A stretch of 64,000 bases of DNA, taken from Peribacillus sp. FSL E2-0218. GTDB taxonomy: Bacteria > Bacillota > Bacilli > Bacillales > DSM-1321. The translations under genes were made by a program, and so were the position numbers. Below are positions 43,058 to 52,389 of the stretch, piece by piece. Where the stretch lies: assembly GCF_037992945.1 (NCBI RefSeq), contig NZ_CP150304.1:2235501-2299500 (forward strand), read 5' to 3'. A model generated the notes under the pieces. The model was not told the origin of the DNA. It worked only from the letters and a program-made list of their open reading frames with translations, and did no database searches. Every line of letters begins with the position of its first letter. Within the stretch, counting starts at the first letter, position 1.

Positions 43058-44473
43058 ATGAAACTGAAAGAAGAAACGACTGAAAAATTACAATATCATT
43101 TTCCAGAAGGTTTTTGGTGGGGCTCATCTGCTTCGGCCACTCAAACGGAAGGTGCAGCAGATATAGACGGAAAAGGCAAAAACATTTGGGATCACTGGTA
43201 TGAAGTTGAGCCAAATCGTTTTTTCAACGGCGTCGGACCTCAGAATACTTCTCAGTTTTACTATAAATATAAAGAAGATATAAAGTTAATGAAGGAAATT
43301 GGTCATAACTCTTTCCGGTTATCGATTTCATGGTCACGTATGTTCCCGAAAGGAAAAGGGGAAGTGAACCCGAAAGCAGTGGATTTTTATAATTCGGTCA
43401 TTGATGAAATGGTAGAAACAGGAATAGAACCATTCGTCAATTTATACCACTTTGATATGCCTATGGCCCTGCAGGAAATCGGAGGGTGGGAAAACAGGGA
43501 CACCGTCGATGCGTTTGAATTTTATGCTGCGACTTGCTTCCAATTGTTCGGAGATCGTGTTGCAAAGTGGTTCACGCATAATGAACCTATTGTCCCGGTA
43601 GAGGGCGGGTATTTATACAATTTTCATTATCCGAATATCGTCGATTTTAAAAAAGCGGTACAAGTTGGTTATCATACGATTTTATCCAGCGCAAAAGCGA
43701 TCAAAAAGTATAGGGACATGAATATGGATGGCAAAATCGGGATTATATTGAATTTGACGCCATCGTACCCGCGAAGCCAGAATCCAGCCGATTTAAAAGC
43801 ATCAAAGATTGCCGATGCCTTTTTCAACCGGTCTTTCCTGGATCCTTCCGTTAAAGGCGAATTCCCATCAGATCTGGTTGCCATCTTAAAGACAGAAGGG
43901 TTCATGCCTGCTATGGCAGCTGGCGATTTGGATATAATCCAGCAAAATACCGTCGATCTTTTAGGGATCAACTATTATCAGCCTCGACGTGTAAAGGCAA
44001 AGGAACATGCCCGTAACCCTGATGCTCCATTTTTGCCTGAACTGTATTTTGATCATTATGAAATGCCCGGAAGAAAAATGAACGTCCACCGCGGCTGGGA
44101 AATATACGAAAAGGGAATCTATGATATTTTAATGAATGTAAAAGAAAACTACGGGAATATCGAATGCTTCATTTCTGAAAATGGAATGGGAGTGGAAGGG
44201 GAAGAACGCTTCCGTGATGAAAATGGCATGATACAGGATGATTACCGAATCGAGTTCATTAGCGAACATTTGAAGTGGGCTCATAAAGCCATAAGCGAAG
44301 GTTCTAATGTATTGGGGTATCATCTATGGACATTCATGGATAATTGGTCTTGGAGCAATGCTTACAAAAATCGATATGGCTTCGTGTCAGTCGATTTGGA
44401 TAATGATGCGCAAAGAACAGTGAAAAAGAGCGGCTATTGGTTTAAAGAAGTGGCAAAACAGAACGGATTTTAA
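43058..44473 (+). CDS. gmuD: 6-phospho-beta-glucosidase/mannosidase, GH1 (GmuD-like)
   Basis: 471 aa GH1 barrel. Acid/base Glu in WFTHNEP (about 170; most GH1 have TFNEP) and nucleophile Glu in FISENGMG (about 374). N-terminal FPEGFWWGSSASATQTEG binds glycone. It hydrolyses the phosphorylated disaccharide from the PTS. ATG 43058 with GGGGG upstream. The GmuD name comes from operon order and similarity. Confidence 0.88.
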   Translation: MKLKEETTEKLQYHFPEGFWWGSSASATQTEGAADIDGKGKNIWDHWYEVEPNRFFNGVGPQNTSQFYYKYKEDIKLMKEIGHNSFRLSISWSRMFPKGKGEVNPKAVDFYNSVIDEMVETGIEPFVNLYHFDMPMALQEIGGWENRDTVDAFEFYAATCFQLFGDRVAKWFTHNEPIVPVEGGYLYNFHYPNIVDFKKAVQVGYHTILSSAKAIKKYRDMNMDGKIGIILNLTPSYPRSQNPADLKASKIADAFFNRSFLDPSVKGEFPSDLVAILKTEGFMPAMAAGDLDIIQQNTVDLLGINYYQPRRVKAKEHARNPDAPFLPELYFDHYEMPGRKMNVHRGWEIYEKGIYDILMNVKENYGNIECFISENGMGVEGEERFRDENGMIQDDYRIEFISEHLKWAHKAISEGSNVLGYHLWTFMDNWSWSNAYKNRYGFVSVDLDNDAQRTVKKSGYWFKEVAKQNGF

Positions 44474-44679
44474 AAAAATGGGGTTTGACTATGCAACCTG
44501 TCCTAAGCACATGATGCATGTGGATTTGGCAGCATTTGTCTGCCCCTTCCCTGCTTGAAATGGAAATGGAATAAACTTTCAGAAAAATCGATTCTTTACA
44601 GTATAACCCGGTTATCTTAAAATGGAAAAAGCGGATGAAGTAAACTGTCTCGTGTTTTTGTTAGTAGGAGCGAATAAAA

Positions 44680-45393
44680 ATGAACAAATATGAACAAATT
44701 TCTATTGAAATTAGAAAAAGGATCAAGCAAGGTTTTTATCGGACAGATCAGCCTATCCCTGATGAGATCACGCTTGCTAAAGAATTCGAATGCAGCCGGA
44801 TGACAATGAAAAGAGGACTGGATATTCTGGTGGAGGAAGGACTGCTTTTCAGAAAAAGAGGGCATGGAACATTCATCGTTCAATCACCTGTAAATGACGA
44901 GAAGGTGAATGTCATCAGTGAAGAGACTCTCGGGTTGTCTAATGTACTTCCGAACAGAAAAGTTTCAAGCACGCTCATCGCCTTTGATGTACAATTTCCT
45001 GAAAAGGAAGTGGCCGATCAGCTTGCCATTAGCGAAGATACACCGGTTTATCATATTATCAGACTTAGAAATGTAGATAATGAGCCATATGTCATTGAGA
45101 AGACTTATATGCCAGTATCGACCATTCAAGGAATAACAGAAAGAGTATTACAAGCATCCATTTATAATTACATACATGAAACACTTGAATTGAAAATTGG
45201 CGGTGCACATCGGAAAATTAGAGCAGACAAACCGAATGAACTGGACCAAATTCATTTAGGCTGCCTGCCGGATGACCCGATATTGGAGGTTGAACAGGTC
45301 GGCTATTTAAACAATGGCCTGCCTTTTGAATATTCTTTTTCCAGACATCGTTATGATAAATTCGTTTTCACGACAGTTACCATACGAAAATAA
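44680..45393 (+). CDS. gmuR: GntR-family repressor with UTRA domain (GmuR-like)
   Basis: 237 aa: N-terminal GntR winged HTH (about 5-68, CSRMTMKRGLDILVEEGLL, RKRGHGTFI) and a UTRA sugar-phosphate-binding domain (about 95-235). GmuR represses the gmu operon in B. subtilis and sits at the same place, between gmuD and gmuE. Likely operator: the palindrome at 40913-40928. GTAGGAG precedes ATG 44680. Confidence 0.9.
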   Translation: MNKYEQISIEIRKRIKQGFYRTDQPIPDEITLAKEFECSRMTMKRGLDILVEEGLLFRKRGHGTFIVQSPVNDEKVNVISEETLGLSNVLPNRKVSSTLIAFDVQFPEKEVADQLAISEDTPVYHIIRLRNVDNEPYVIEKTYMPVSTIQGITERVLQASIYNYIHETLELKIGGAHRKIRADKPNELDQIHLGCLPDDPILEVEQVGYLNNGLPFEYSFSRHRYDKFVFTTVTIRK

Positions 45394-45418
45394 TACATGT
45401 GAGGAGAGTGGATCCGTG

Positions 45419-46309
45419 ATGTTATATGGAGCGATTGAAGCAGGAGGAACGAAATTTGTTTGTGCTGTAGGAGATGAAAAAGGAAATGTGTTGAAGCGGA
45501 TTCAAATTCCGACCACTGTTCCTGATGAAACCATTCCGGAAGTCGTCCGTTTTTTTTCGGAATACGAGCTCTTAGCGATTGGAATCGGTTCATTCGGTCC
45601 GGTCAATATTGACCCTGCCAGTCCAGCGTACGGGAATATAACGACTACACCAAAGCCAGGCTGGAGGGACTTTCCCTTTTTACAAACGATTAAAAATGAA
45701 TGTAATGTTCCTGTCGGTTTTCATACGGATGTAAATGCAGCCGCATTAGGGGAAGCGAGGTTTGGAGCAGCCGCAGGACTGGATAGCTGTTTGTATATAA
45801 CAGTAGGTACCGGAATTGGAGCCGGTGCAGTAGTTGGCGGGCGATTATTGGAAGGGCTTTCTCATCCGGAAATGGGTCATATCATGGTCCGAAAGCACCC
45901 AGAAGATTCATATGAAGGCAAATGCCCTTATCATCGGGATTGCGTGGAAGGACTTGCATCCGGCCCCGCGATTGAGGAAAGATGGGGAAAACCTGCTGCT
46001 CAATTAGCGGACAGACAAGAAGTTTGGAAACTGGAAGCCTATTATTTAGCGCAGGCGATCGCCCACTACATATTAATCCTATCTCCAAAGAAAATTATCC
46101 TGGGTGGGGGAGTCAGTAAACAACAGTCTATTTTCAAAATGATTGGAAATCAGGTAAAAGAAGTACTTAATGGGTATGTTTCACTTCCAGAACTTGAAAC
46201 CGAAATATCCGATTATATTGTAAAGCCCGGCTTAGGGGACGACGCCGGAATTATTGGTTCACTTCTGCTCGCGGATCTTGCTTATCAAAACGAAGTAAAG
46301 ATGAGCTAA
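45419..46309 (+). CDS. gmuE: ROK-family fructokinase/mannokinase (GmuE-like)
   Basis: 296 aa, ROK family: ATP motif EAGGTKFVCAVGDE at the N-terminus, VGTGIGAGAVVGG, and the zinc cluster H..GKCPYHRDCVEGLASGPA. It phosphorylates the free hexose released by GH1 hydrolysis. GAGGAGAG (45401-45408) fits GTG 45416 or ATG 45419; the ATG is chosen. Last gene before the operon terminator. Confidence 0.88.
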   Translation: MLYGAIEAGGTKFVCAVGDEKGNVLKRIQIPTTVPDETIPEVVRFFSEYELLAIGIGSFGPVNIDPASPAYGNITTTPKPGWRDFPFLQTIKNECNVPVGFHTDVNAAALGEARFGAAAGLDSCLYITVGTGIGAGAVVGGRLLEGLSHPEMGHIMVRKHPEDSYEGKCPYHRDCVEGLASGPAIEERWGKPAAQLADRQEVWKLEAYYLAQAIAHYILILSPKKIILGGGVSKQQSIFKMIGNQVKEVLNGYVSLPELETEISDYIVKPGLGDDAGIIGSLLLADLAYQNEVKMS

Positions 46310-46369
46310 CATAATCAAGGTATCCAGATGTATGAGGTGTACCCCTTGGTTACATATACAAATCCATTT

Positions 46370-46399
46370 GATCAGGTGTTAGTGGCACCTGGTCTTTTT
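46370..46399 (+). terminator. Terminator of the gmu-type operon
   Basis: GATCAGGTG (46370-46378) pairs with CACCTGGTC (46386-46394), then TTTTT. Confidence 0.8.
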
Positions 46400-46493
46400 G
46401 TTTAGAAAATTCACACAATAGTAGAGTGGTGATGATTATCCCAATTTGTACGGCGTGGACGCATTATAGACGACTGAAGGGATTGAATGGAAC

Positions 46494-48425
46494 ATGTTTT
46501 CTACTAGGGAGCAAAAATTACTGCGTTATCTTATGCAAGCAGATAAGGAGATGACTGGTCTGGAATTGGCGGGCCACCTTCATATTACTTCAAGAACCAT
46601 TCGTTCCATGATAAAAAACCTAACGGCCATCCTTGAAGAGCATGGCGCGGAAATCATAGCCAAACATCGAAAAGGCTATCAATTACACATACATGATCAT
46701 TCAGCCTTCCGTAGCTTTTTAAAGATAGTTGCTTTTGAACGAGTGAATGAACAGTGGATTCCAAATGACCCAAGTGACCGTATTACTTTTCTCATCAAAC
46801 GATTGCTTCTTTCAGAGGATTACATAAAGCTAGAAATGTTGGCTGATGAACTGTATGTTAGTTTGTCAACTGTAAAAAATAGTTTAAAAGAGGTTCGAGA
46901 ATTATTGACTAAATATGAGCTGGTAGTCTATAGTCGTCCCAATTATGGGTTAAAAGTTGTTGGAAGTGAGTTGAAAATACGTTTTTGTATCGCAGAATAT
47001 GTATTTAATACAGCGCAAAAGACTACGGAGTTGGTAGCTGATCCGGAAATGGCCGCCATACGTTCGATCATTTTGAAGCAAACCAAGAGAGCCGGAATTC
47101 AGCTTTCGGATATCGGCCTTTCCAATCTAGTGATCCATATCGCGATTGCCTGTAAGCGAGTGCTGCTACACAACTATGTATCGATGTTGGATGAAGAAAT
47201 AAAAAACTTTGAGGAACAAGCGGAATATCTTGTTTCGAAGCAAATCGTAACCGATATCGAAAAGTCATTCAACGTTACCTTTCCCGATTCAGAGGTTGCC
47301 TACGTCACACTCCGCTTACTCGGAACAAAAATGGTTTCCTATACGAAGGCAAATGATCCCTTGTATCCAGTTAACTTGATTAGCGAAGAAATCCTTACGC
47401 TCACAGCAAACCTGATTGATCAGGTTGAAAACGAACTGCAATTGTGCATTCACGACGATCAAGAGCTTATACATGGACTTGGCTTGCACCTCAAACCGGC
47501 AATAAATCGACATTATCATGGAATGAACATTCGAAATCCACTTTTAGCAGAAATTAAGCAAAAATATCCTCTTGCGTTCGATGCTGGAGTTGTGATGAGT
47601 AAGGCTCTTCATGATTCTTTGGGTGTTCATATAAATGAGGATGAAATTGGCTATTTAGCTCTTCATATTGAAGCGGCCATGGAGAGAAAACGTCTGAAAC
47701 CTAAAACAAAACGGTGTGTCATTGTTTGTGCAACTGGTGTTGCAAGCTCCCAGCTTTTATATTATAAATTGAAGTCTGCCTTTGAGTCACACTTGGATAT
47801 TGCTGGCACGATGAACTTATATGAATTAAGGAATTATCCACTAGAATCATTGGACTTCATCATTAGCACAATTCCGATTTATGATGACTTATCCATCCCT
47901 GTTGTAGATGTTAACACACTGCTCGGCAATCAGGACATCCTGCACATTGAAGCCTATATGGTGGATCATATAACGTTGGTTCTTGATTATACAGATCCAG
48001 AGCTTATGTATTTTCAAAAAGATCTGCAAACAAGAGAAGAAGTATTTGACTTTTTCGAAGCAGAACTTACTAAACTTGGAAGGATTCCTGCTGGTTTTAA
48101 AGAGGCAGTGATCGAGAGGGAAAAGGTGTCGCCAACGTGCTACGGCAATTTAGTGGCCATTCCCCATCCGATGCACCCATTAACAAAGGAAACATTTTGG
48201 TCTGTTCTAACATTAAAGAAACCAATAGCGTGGGGAGAAGAAATGGTTCAGTACATCTGTTTGTTGAGTGTTCAGAAGGAATATGAAGATGAAATGCAAA
48301 AAATCTATCAATTTCTTGTTAAAGTGATAGAAACTAAAGCTTTGGTAGATCAGTTGATTAAGGTCGAAAGATATGCTGACTTTGAGCAGGTGATTAAAAG
48401 AATGGAAGAGTATGGTCCAAGATAA
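46494..48425 (+). CDS. LicR-like PRD-containing transcriptional activator
   Basis: 643 aa in LicR/MtlR order: HTH (about 5-60), Mga-like HTH (about 85-165), PRD1 (about 190-290; IHIAIACKR), PRD2 (about 300-400; LGLHLKPAINRH, YLALHIEAAMER), EIIB-Gat-like domain with Cys in IVCATGVASSQLL (about 410) and EIIA-like domain with phospho-His in NLVAIPHPMHP (about 562). Such activators are tuned by HPr and the cognate PTS enzymes. It leads into a beta-glucoside PTS set, matching licR of B. subtilis. Confidence 0.9.
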   Translation: MFSTREQKLLRYLMQADKEMTGLELAGHLHITSRTIRSMIKNLTAILEEHGAEIIAKHRKGYQLHIHDHSAFRSFLKIVAFERVNEQWIPNDPSDRITFLIKRLLLSEDYIKLEMLADELYVSLSTVKNSLKEVRELLTKYELVVYSRPNYGLKVVGSELKIRFCIAEYVFNTAQKTTELVADPEMAAIRSIILKQTKRAGIQLSDIGLSNLVIHIAIACKRVLLHNYVSMLDEEIKNFEEQAEYLVSKQIVTDIEKSFNVTFPDSEVAYVTLRLLGTKMVSYTKANDPLYPVNLISEEILTLTANLIDQVENELQLCIHDDQELIHGLGLHLKPAINRHYHGMNIRNPLLAEIKQKYPLAFDAGVVMSKALHDSLGVHINEDEIGYLALHIEAAMERKRLKPKTKRCVIVCATGVASSQLLYYKLKSAFESHLDIAGTMNLYELRNYPLESLDFIISTIPIYDDLSIPVVDVNTLLGNQDILHIEAYMVDHITLVLDYTDPELMYFQKDLQTREEVFDFFEAELTKLGRIPAGFKEAVIEREKVSPTCYGNLVAIPHPMHPLTKETFWSVLTLKKPIAWGEEMVQYICLLSVQKEYEDEMQKIYQFLVKVIETKALVDQLIKVERYADFEQVIKRMEEYGPR

Positions 48426-48463
48426 TGATTTCCTCTTATTGGAGGAAAATGTTTGGATTCAAA

Positions 48464-48477
48464 TGAAAGCGCTTAAC
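48464..48477. promoter_or_regulatory. Catabolite-responsive element (cre)
   Basis: TGAAAGCGCTTAAC fits the CcpA cre consensus with its central CG dyad, 113 nt before the IIC start. It implies carbon catabolite repression of the second PTS operon and a promoter separate from the regulator gene. Confidence 0.7.
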
Positions 48478-48589
48478 AACTAAACTAAACATATCAAAGA
48501 GCTTCGACAGTACTTAAAATGCCATATTTGTTCTTTGGTGTTTTTTGTATCAGGGACTTAATTAAACATTTGAGAAATGGGGGTTGAAG

Positions 48590-49933
48590 ATGAGTTTTAA
48601 AGAAAAGGCAAATGATGTCATGGGTTCTGCGGCTTATAAAATCAACAATCAAAAATATATTATGGCCATAAAAAAAGCGTTCGTCGTTCTAATGCCAGTG
48701 ATAATTACAGGGGCATTTGCCATCTTGGTTTCCAGTATGATAATGAGTCCTGAAACAGGTTTAGCATCCTTTGACTTCTTTTCATTTCTAGCAGATTATC
48801 AGCCGATCATGAAAGCGATTCAATACGCGACACTAAACTTCCTTACGATAGGGGCTATCTTTTTAATTGGGTTGGAGCTTGGAAGAATAAACGGCAATCC
48901 TTCGTATTTTCCGGGAATCCTCGCCATAATATCTTTCATAGCAGTCATCCCTACTACGCTTGAATTGGTAGTGAATGAGCAGTCTCAATTGGTTGTCGAT
49001 GTTCTCTCCAGGCAATTTACAGATCCGAAAAGCTTGTTTTTAGGAATGTTTATTGCCATTGTATCCGTCGAAATTTTTTCGAAATTAGAGTCGTTTGATA
49101 AATTGAAAATTAAAATGCCGGAGAGCGTTCCAGCAAATGTTGCCACATCGTTCTCAGCGCTGTTTCCATCGATTTTAACCGTAACCATCATTGCGACTAT
49201 GGGTTTTGCGTTTCATCAACTAACAGGGATTTACTTGCATGAAGCAATTTATAATATCATTCAAAGACCACTTGAGAGTGTGGTTCAGGGATTACCGGGA
49301 ATTCTGATTTTAATGTTTGTTGCCCAATTCTTCTGGGTGATTGGCATCCATGGAAATCAGATGATCAAACCAATAAGAGAACCTTTATTATTGGCAGCCA
49401 TTACTGCAAACATGACCGCCTTCCAAGAAGGTAAAGAGATTCCGAATGTGATAACGATGCCTTTCTGGGACGTGTATATGAGTATAGGAGGATCTGGGGT
49501 AACTCTCGGGTTATTGGCAGCTATCTTTATCGTATCTAAGCGTGAAGAAATGAAAAGTATCGCAAAACTATCATTTGGACCTGGCATTTTCAATATTAAT
49601 GAGCCTGTTATCTTTGGGCTTCCGATCATGTTGAATCCGATAATGGCAATACCATTTATCATCACGCCCTTGATTACCGGAACGATTGGTTATATCGCTA
49701 CCGTGACAGGGTTTGCTGCCAAGGCAGTTGTAATGGTTCCATGGACGACACCACCGCTTATCAATGCGTACTTATCTACGGCAGGAAGTATAGGAGCCGT
49801 CATTACACAAGTCATCTGTATTGCTGTATCTGTTTTGATCTATTTACCATTCGTGATAATGGCCAATGCAGGTGTTAAAGAAAAAAGAAAAAAAGAAGCG
49901 GATGAAGCCACAAGTGTTAATGTCAGCGTATGA
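48590..49933 (+). CDS. PTS lactose/cellobiose-family IIC permease
   Basis: 447 aa, about 10 membrane helices, paralogue of the IIC at 41667: FFWVIGIHGNQMIKP, GIFNINEPVIFGLPIMLNP, VPWTTPPLINAYLST. ATG 48590 is placed by GGGGG (48579-48583). It forms a transporter with the IIB and IIA encoded after the GH1 gene. Cellobiose/beta-oligoglucoside substrate is inferred from the LicR-like regulator. Confidence 0.88.
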   Translation: MSFKEKANDVMGSAAYKINNQKYIMAIKKAFVVLMPVIITGAFAILVSSMIMSPETGLASFDFFSFLADYQPIMKAIQYATLNFLTIGAIFLIGLELGRINGNPSYFPGILAIISFIAVIPTTLELVVNEQSQLVVDVLSRQFTDPKSLFLGMFIAIVSVEIFSKLESFDKLKIKMPESVPANVATSFSALFPSILTVTIIATMGFAFHQLTGIYLHEAIYNIIQRPLESVVQGLPGILILMFVAQFFWVIGIHGNQMIKPIREPLLLAAITANMTAFQEGKEIPNVITMPFWDVYMSIGGSGVTLGLLAAIFIVSKREEMKSIAKLSFGPGIFNINEPVIFGLPIMLNPIMAIPFIITPLITGTIGYIATVTGFAAKAVVMVPWTTPPLINAYLSTAGSIGAVITQVICIAVSVLIYLPFVIMANAGVKEKRKKEADEATSVNVSV

Positions 49934-50033
49934 TAGCGGGTAACTTCGACACTCCACATAGATGTGTTGATCTGTATGGATGCAGAAATGTTTACCCCCC
50001 AAGTGATCAGCCAGGTGAAGGTGAGGGAAAGAA

Positions 50034-51479
50034 ATGAATATAGAAACAATGGAAGTAAAAGTACCAGAGAATTTTATCCTAGGGGCAGCTGCGTCAGCTT
50101 GGCAAACTGAGGGATGGTCCGGTAAGAAAGAGTCTCAGGACTCTTATCTAGATCTTTGGTATAAAAACGACAAGAATGTTTGGCATAATGGGTTTGGTCC
50201 TGCAATTGCGACTGACTTCTTTAATCGATATAAAGAAGATATAGTGCATATGAAAGAGATTGGATTAACGCATTTTCGAACGTCTATTAATTGGTCGCGT
50301 TTTCTGATCGATTATGAAAACGCAGTAATAGATGAAGAATATGCAAGTTATGTAGACAATGTTATAGACGAGTTGATAGATAATGGTGTGGAGCCGATGA
50401 TTTGTCTCGAACACTATGAGGTACCGGCAACTTTATTTAAAACATATGGTGGGTGGGAATCCAAACATGTTGTGGAGCTTTTTGTAAAGTATGCAAAAAA
50501 GGTGTTCAGCCGATATGGGGCAAAGGTAAAACATTGGTTTACCTTTAATGAACCGATTGTTATACAGACAAGGGTCTATTTAGACGCTCTCCGGTATCCT
50601 TATGAACAAAACACGAAGAAATGGATGCAATGGAACTTTAATAAAGCTTTAGCAACCGCAAAGGTTGTCCAATTATTTAAGGAACATGATTATGGAAAGA
50701 AATATGGATCGAAAATAGGTGTCATTCTTAACCCGGAAGTAACCTATGCCAGGTCATCTGCTGAAAATGATAGGGAGGCAGCAAGAATCTATGATTTATT
50801 TTTTAATCGTGTTTTCTTGGATCCATCCATTAAAGGCGAATATCCTCAAGAGCTATTTACATTGATGGATAAACATAAGATCACCTTTGAACATACATCT
50901 GATGAGCTCCAAATCATTAAAGAAAACACGGTCGAGTATGTTGGATTGAATCTCTATTATCCGCATCGGATACAAGCACGTACGGCTGGTTGGAATGAAT
51001 GTACGCCTTTTCATCCGAGTTATTATTATGAGATGTTCAATCTTCCTGGTAAAAAAATGAATCCATTCAGGGGTTGGGAAATTTATCCGAAAATTATGTA
51101 TGATATGGCAAAGAGAATGCAAGAGGAGTATGGGAATATAGAATGGTTCATTGCTGAAAACGGTATGGGTGTTGAAAATGAGTACACCTTTAAAGATAAT
51201 CAGCAGATTATACAGGATGATTACCGGATTGAATTTATTGGCGAACATTTAAAGTGGTTGATCAAAGCGGTTGATGAAGGAGCGAATTGCAAGGGATATA
51301 TGCTCTGGGCATTCACGGATAATGTGTCACCCATGAATGCTTTCAAAAACAGGTATGGGCTGGTTGAGATCAATTTAGACGATGATCGAAACCGGACTTT
51401 GAAAAAATCGGCTTATTGGTACAAAGATGTAATCCAAAATCGTGTAATCGTAGTGAAAGACGAAACGGTGTTTAAATAA
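50034..51479 (+). CDS. 6-phospho-beta-glucosidase-like GH1 enzyme
   Basis: 481 aa GH1: acid/base Glu in WFTFNEP (about 169) and nucleophile Glu in FIAENGMG (about 376). The glycone-region motif is unusual: CLEHYEVPATLF replaces the common LxHWDLPxxL, so specificity may differ from ordinary phospho-beta-glucosidases. Phosphate-pocket residues near the C-terminus (KNRYGLVEI) are kept. GTGAGGG precedes ATG 50034. It lies inside the PTS operon. Confidence 0.88.
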   Translation: MNIETMEVKVPENFILGAAASAWQTEGWSGKKESQDSYLDLWYKNDKNVWHNGFGPAIATDFFNRYKEDIVHMKEIGLTHFRTSINWSRFLIDYENAVIDEEYASYVDNVIDELIDNGVEPMICLEHYEVPATLFKTYGGWESKHVVELFVKYAKKVFSRYGAKVKHWFTFNEPIVIQTRVYLDALRYPYEQNTKKWMQWNFNKALATAKVVQLFKEHDYGKKYGSKIGVILNPEVTYARSSAENDREAARIYDLFFNRVFLDPSIKGEYPQELFTLMDKHKITFEHTSDELQIIKENTVEYVGLNLYYPHRIQARTAGWNECTPFHPSYYYEMFNLPGKKMNPFRGWEIYPKIMYDMAKRMQEEYGNIEWFIAENGMGVENEYTFKDNQQIIQDDYRIEFIGEHLKWLIKAVDEGANCKGYMLWAFTDNVSPMNAFKNRYGLVEINLDDDRNRTLKKSAYWYKDVIQNRVIVVKDETVFK

Positions 51480-51495
51480 GAAGGAGGAATATATC

Positions 51496-51828
51496 ATGGA
51501 AAGAATTATTTTAGCCTGTTCTGCTGGAATGTCAACATCGTTGGTTGTTTCAAAAATGAAAAAAGCGGCAAGCAAAAGAGGTGTGGAATATAATATTTAT
51601 GCCATTCCTGAATCTTCTATTGGTGAAGAACTTACTAAATCAAGTGATCAAGTACTCGCGATTCTTTTAGGACCTCAAGTGAGATTCATGAAAAAAGCAG
51701 CAGAAAAAACAGCTGCACCTTATGGGATTCCTGTGGATGTCATTGATCCACAATCGTATGGAACGGCGGATGGAGATAGAATTCTAGATCTTGCTTTACA
51801 AATGGCTGCAAAAAATGATGATAAATGA
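51496..51828 (+). CDS. PTS lactose/cellobiose-family IIB
   Basis: 110 aa; phospho-Cys in IILACSAGMSTSLVV (Cys8). AAGGAGG precedes ATG 51496. Second IIB of the window, for the IIC at 48590. LGPQVRFMKK and VIDPQSYGTADG are family-typical. Confidence 0.88.
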   Translation: MERIILACSAGMSTSLVVSKMKKAASKRGVEYNIYAIPESSIGEELTKSSDQVLAILLGPQVRFMKKAAEKTAAPYGIPVDVIDPQSYGTADGDRILDLALQMAAKNDDK

Positions 51829-51840
51829 GGAGGGAGAAGC

Positions 51841-52173
51841 ATGCAAACAATCGAAGGAATGCAAACGGCAGCTCTCCAAATCATTTCATACTCAGGAGAG
51901 GCAAGGAGCCATTTTGTCGAAGCCATTCGTGAAGGACGGGCAGGACATTATCAGAAAGCGGATGTATTAATTAAAGCGGGGGAAGAAGCGTACAACAAAA
52001 TCCACCAGGTGCATTTTTCCCTTATTCAAAAAGAAGCAAACGGAGACACATTACCTTTCTCCCTGCTGTTCATTCATGCCGAAGATCAGATGCTGACAAC
52101 GGAAACGTTAAAGATAATGGCTGTCGAAATGATTGAACTATGTAAAATGGTAGTCGAGGGAAAAACAGGCTAA
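51841..52173 (+). CDS. PTS lactose/cellobiose-family IIA
   Basis: 110 aa helical IIA; IHQVHFSLIQKEANG holds the phosphoryl His, LLFIHAEDQMLT is a family signature. GAGGAGGGAG precedes ATG 51841, 12 nt after the IIB stop. Completes the second PTS. Confidence 0.88.
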   Translation: MQTIEGMQTAALQIISYSGEARSHFVEAIREGRAGHYQKADVLIKAGEEAYNKIHQVHFSLIQKEANGDTLPFSLLFIHAEDQMLTTETLKIMAVEMIELCKMVVEGKTG

Positions 52174-52226
52174 CGGCTCGGTGCAGGAGCTTGAAAAATG
52201 GCGTTACCAGGACCTTGAATAACTAG

Positions 52227-52265
52227 AAAAACCCCCTTTGGAAAATATCCATTGGGGGTTTTTCT
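52227..52265 (+). terminator. Terminator of the second PTS operon
   Basis: AAAAACCCCC (52227-52236) pairs with GGGGGTTTTT (52254-52263); the inner stem TTTGG/CCATT has two mismatches. Confidence 0.8.
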
Positions 52266-52389
52266 ATTGGACTAAAAGACTCTATCTGTATTCGACTACA
52301 GTCCATTTGCTTTTCATGAGAGATGTACCTTATAGTAATAAATCGTATCTAGTACCTCAGAAAACCAGGTTGCTAGAAATCCTTGCTTC

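Noticed and set aside
46310..46400. Possible RNA antiterminator (RAT) target for the PRD regulator
   Set aside because: The hairpin is an ordinary terminator after the gmuE-like gene, and the PRD protein has DNA-binding HTH domains of the LicR type, not an RNA-binding CAT domain.
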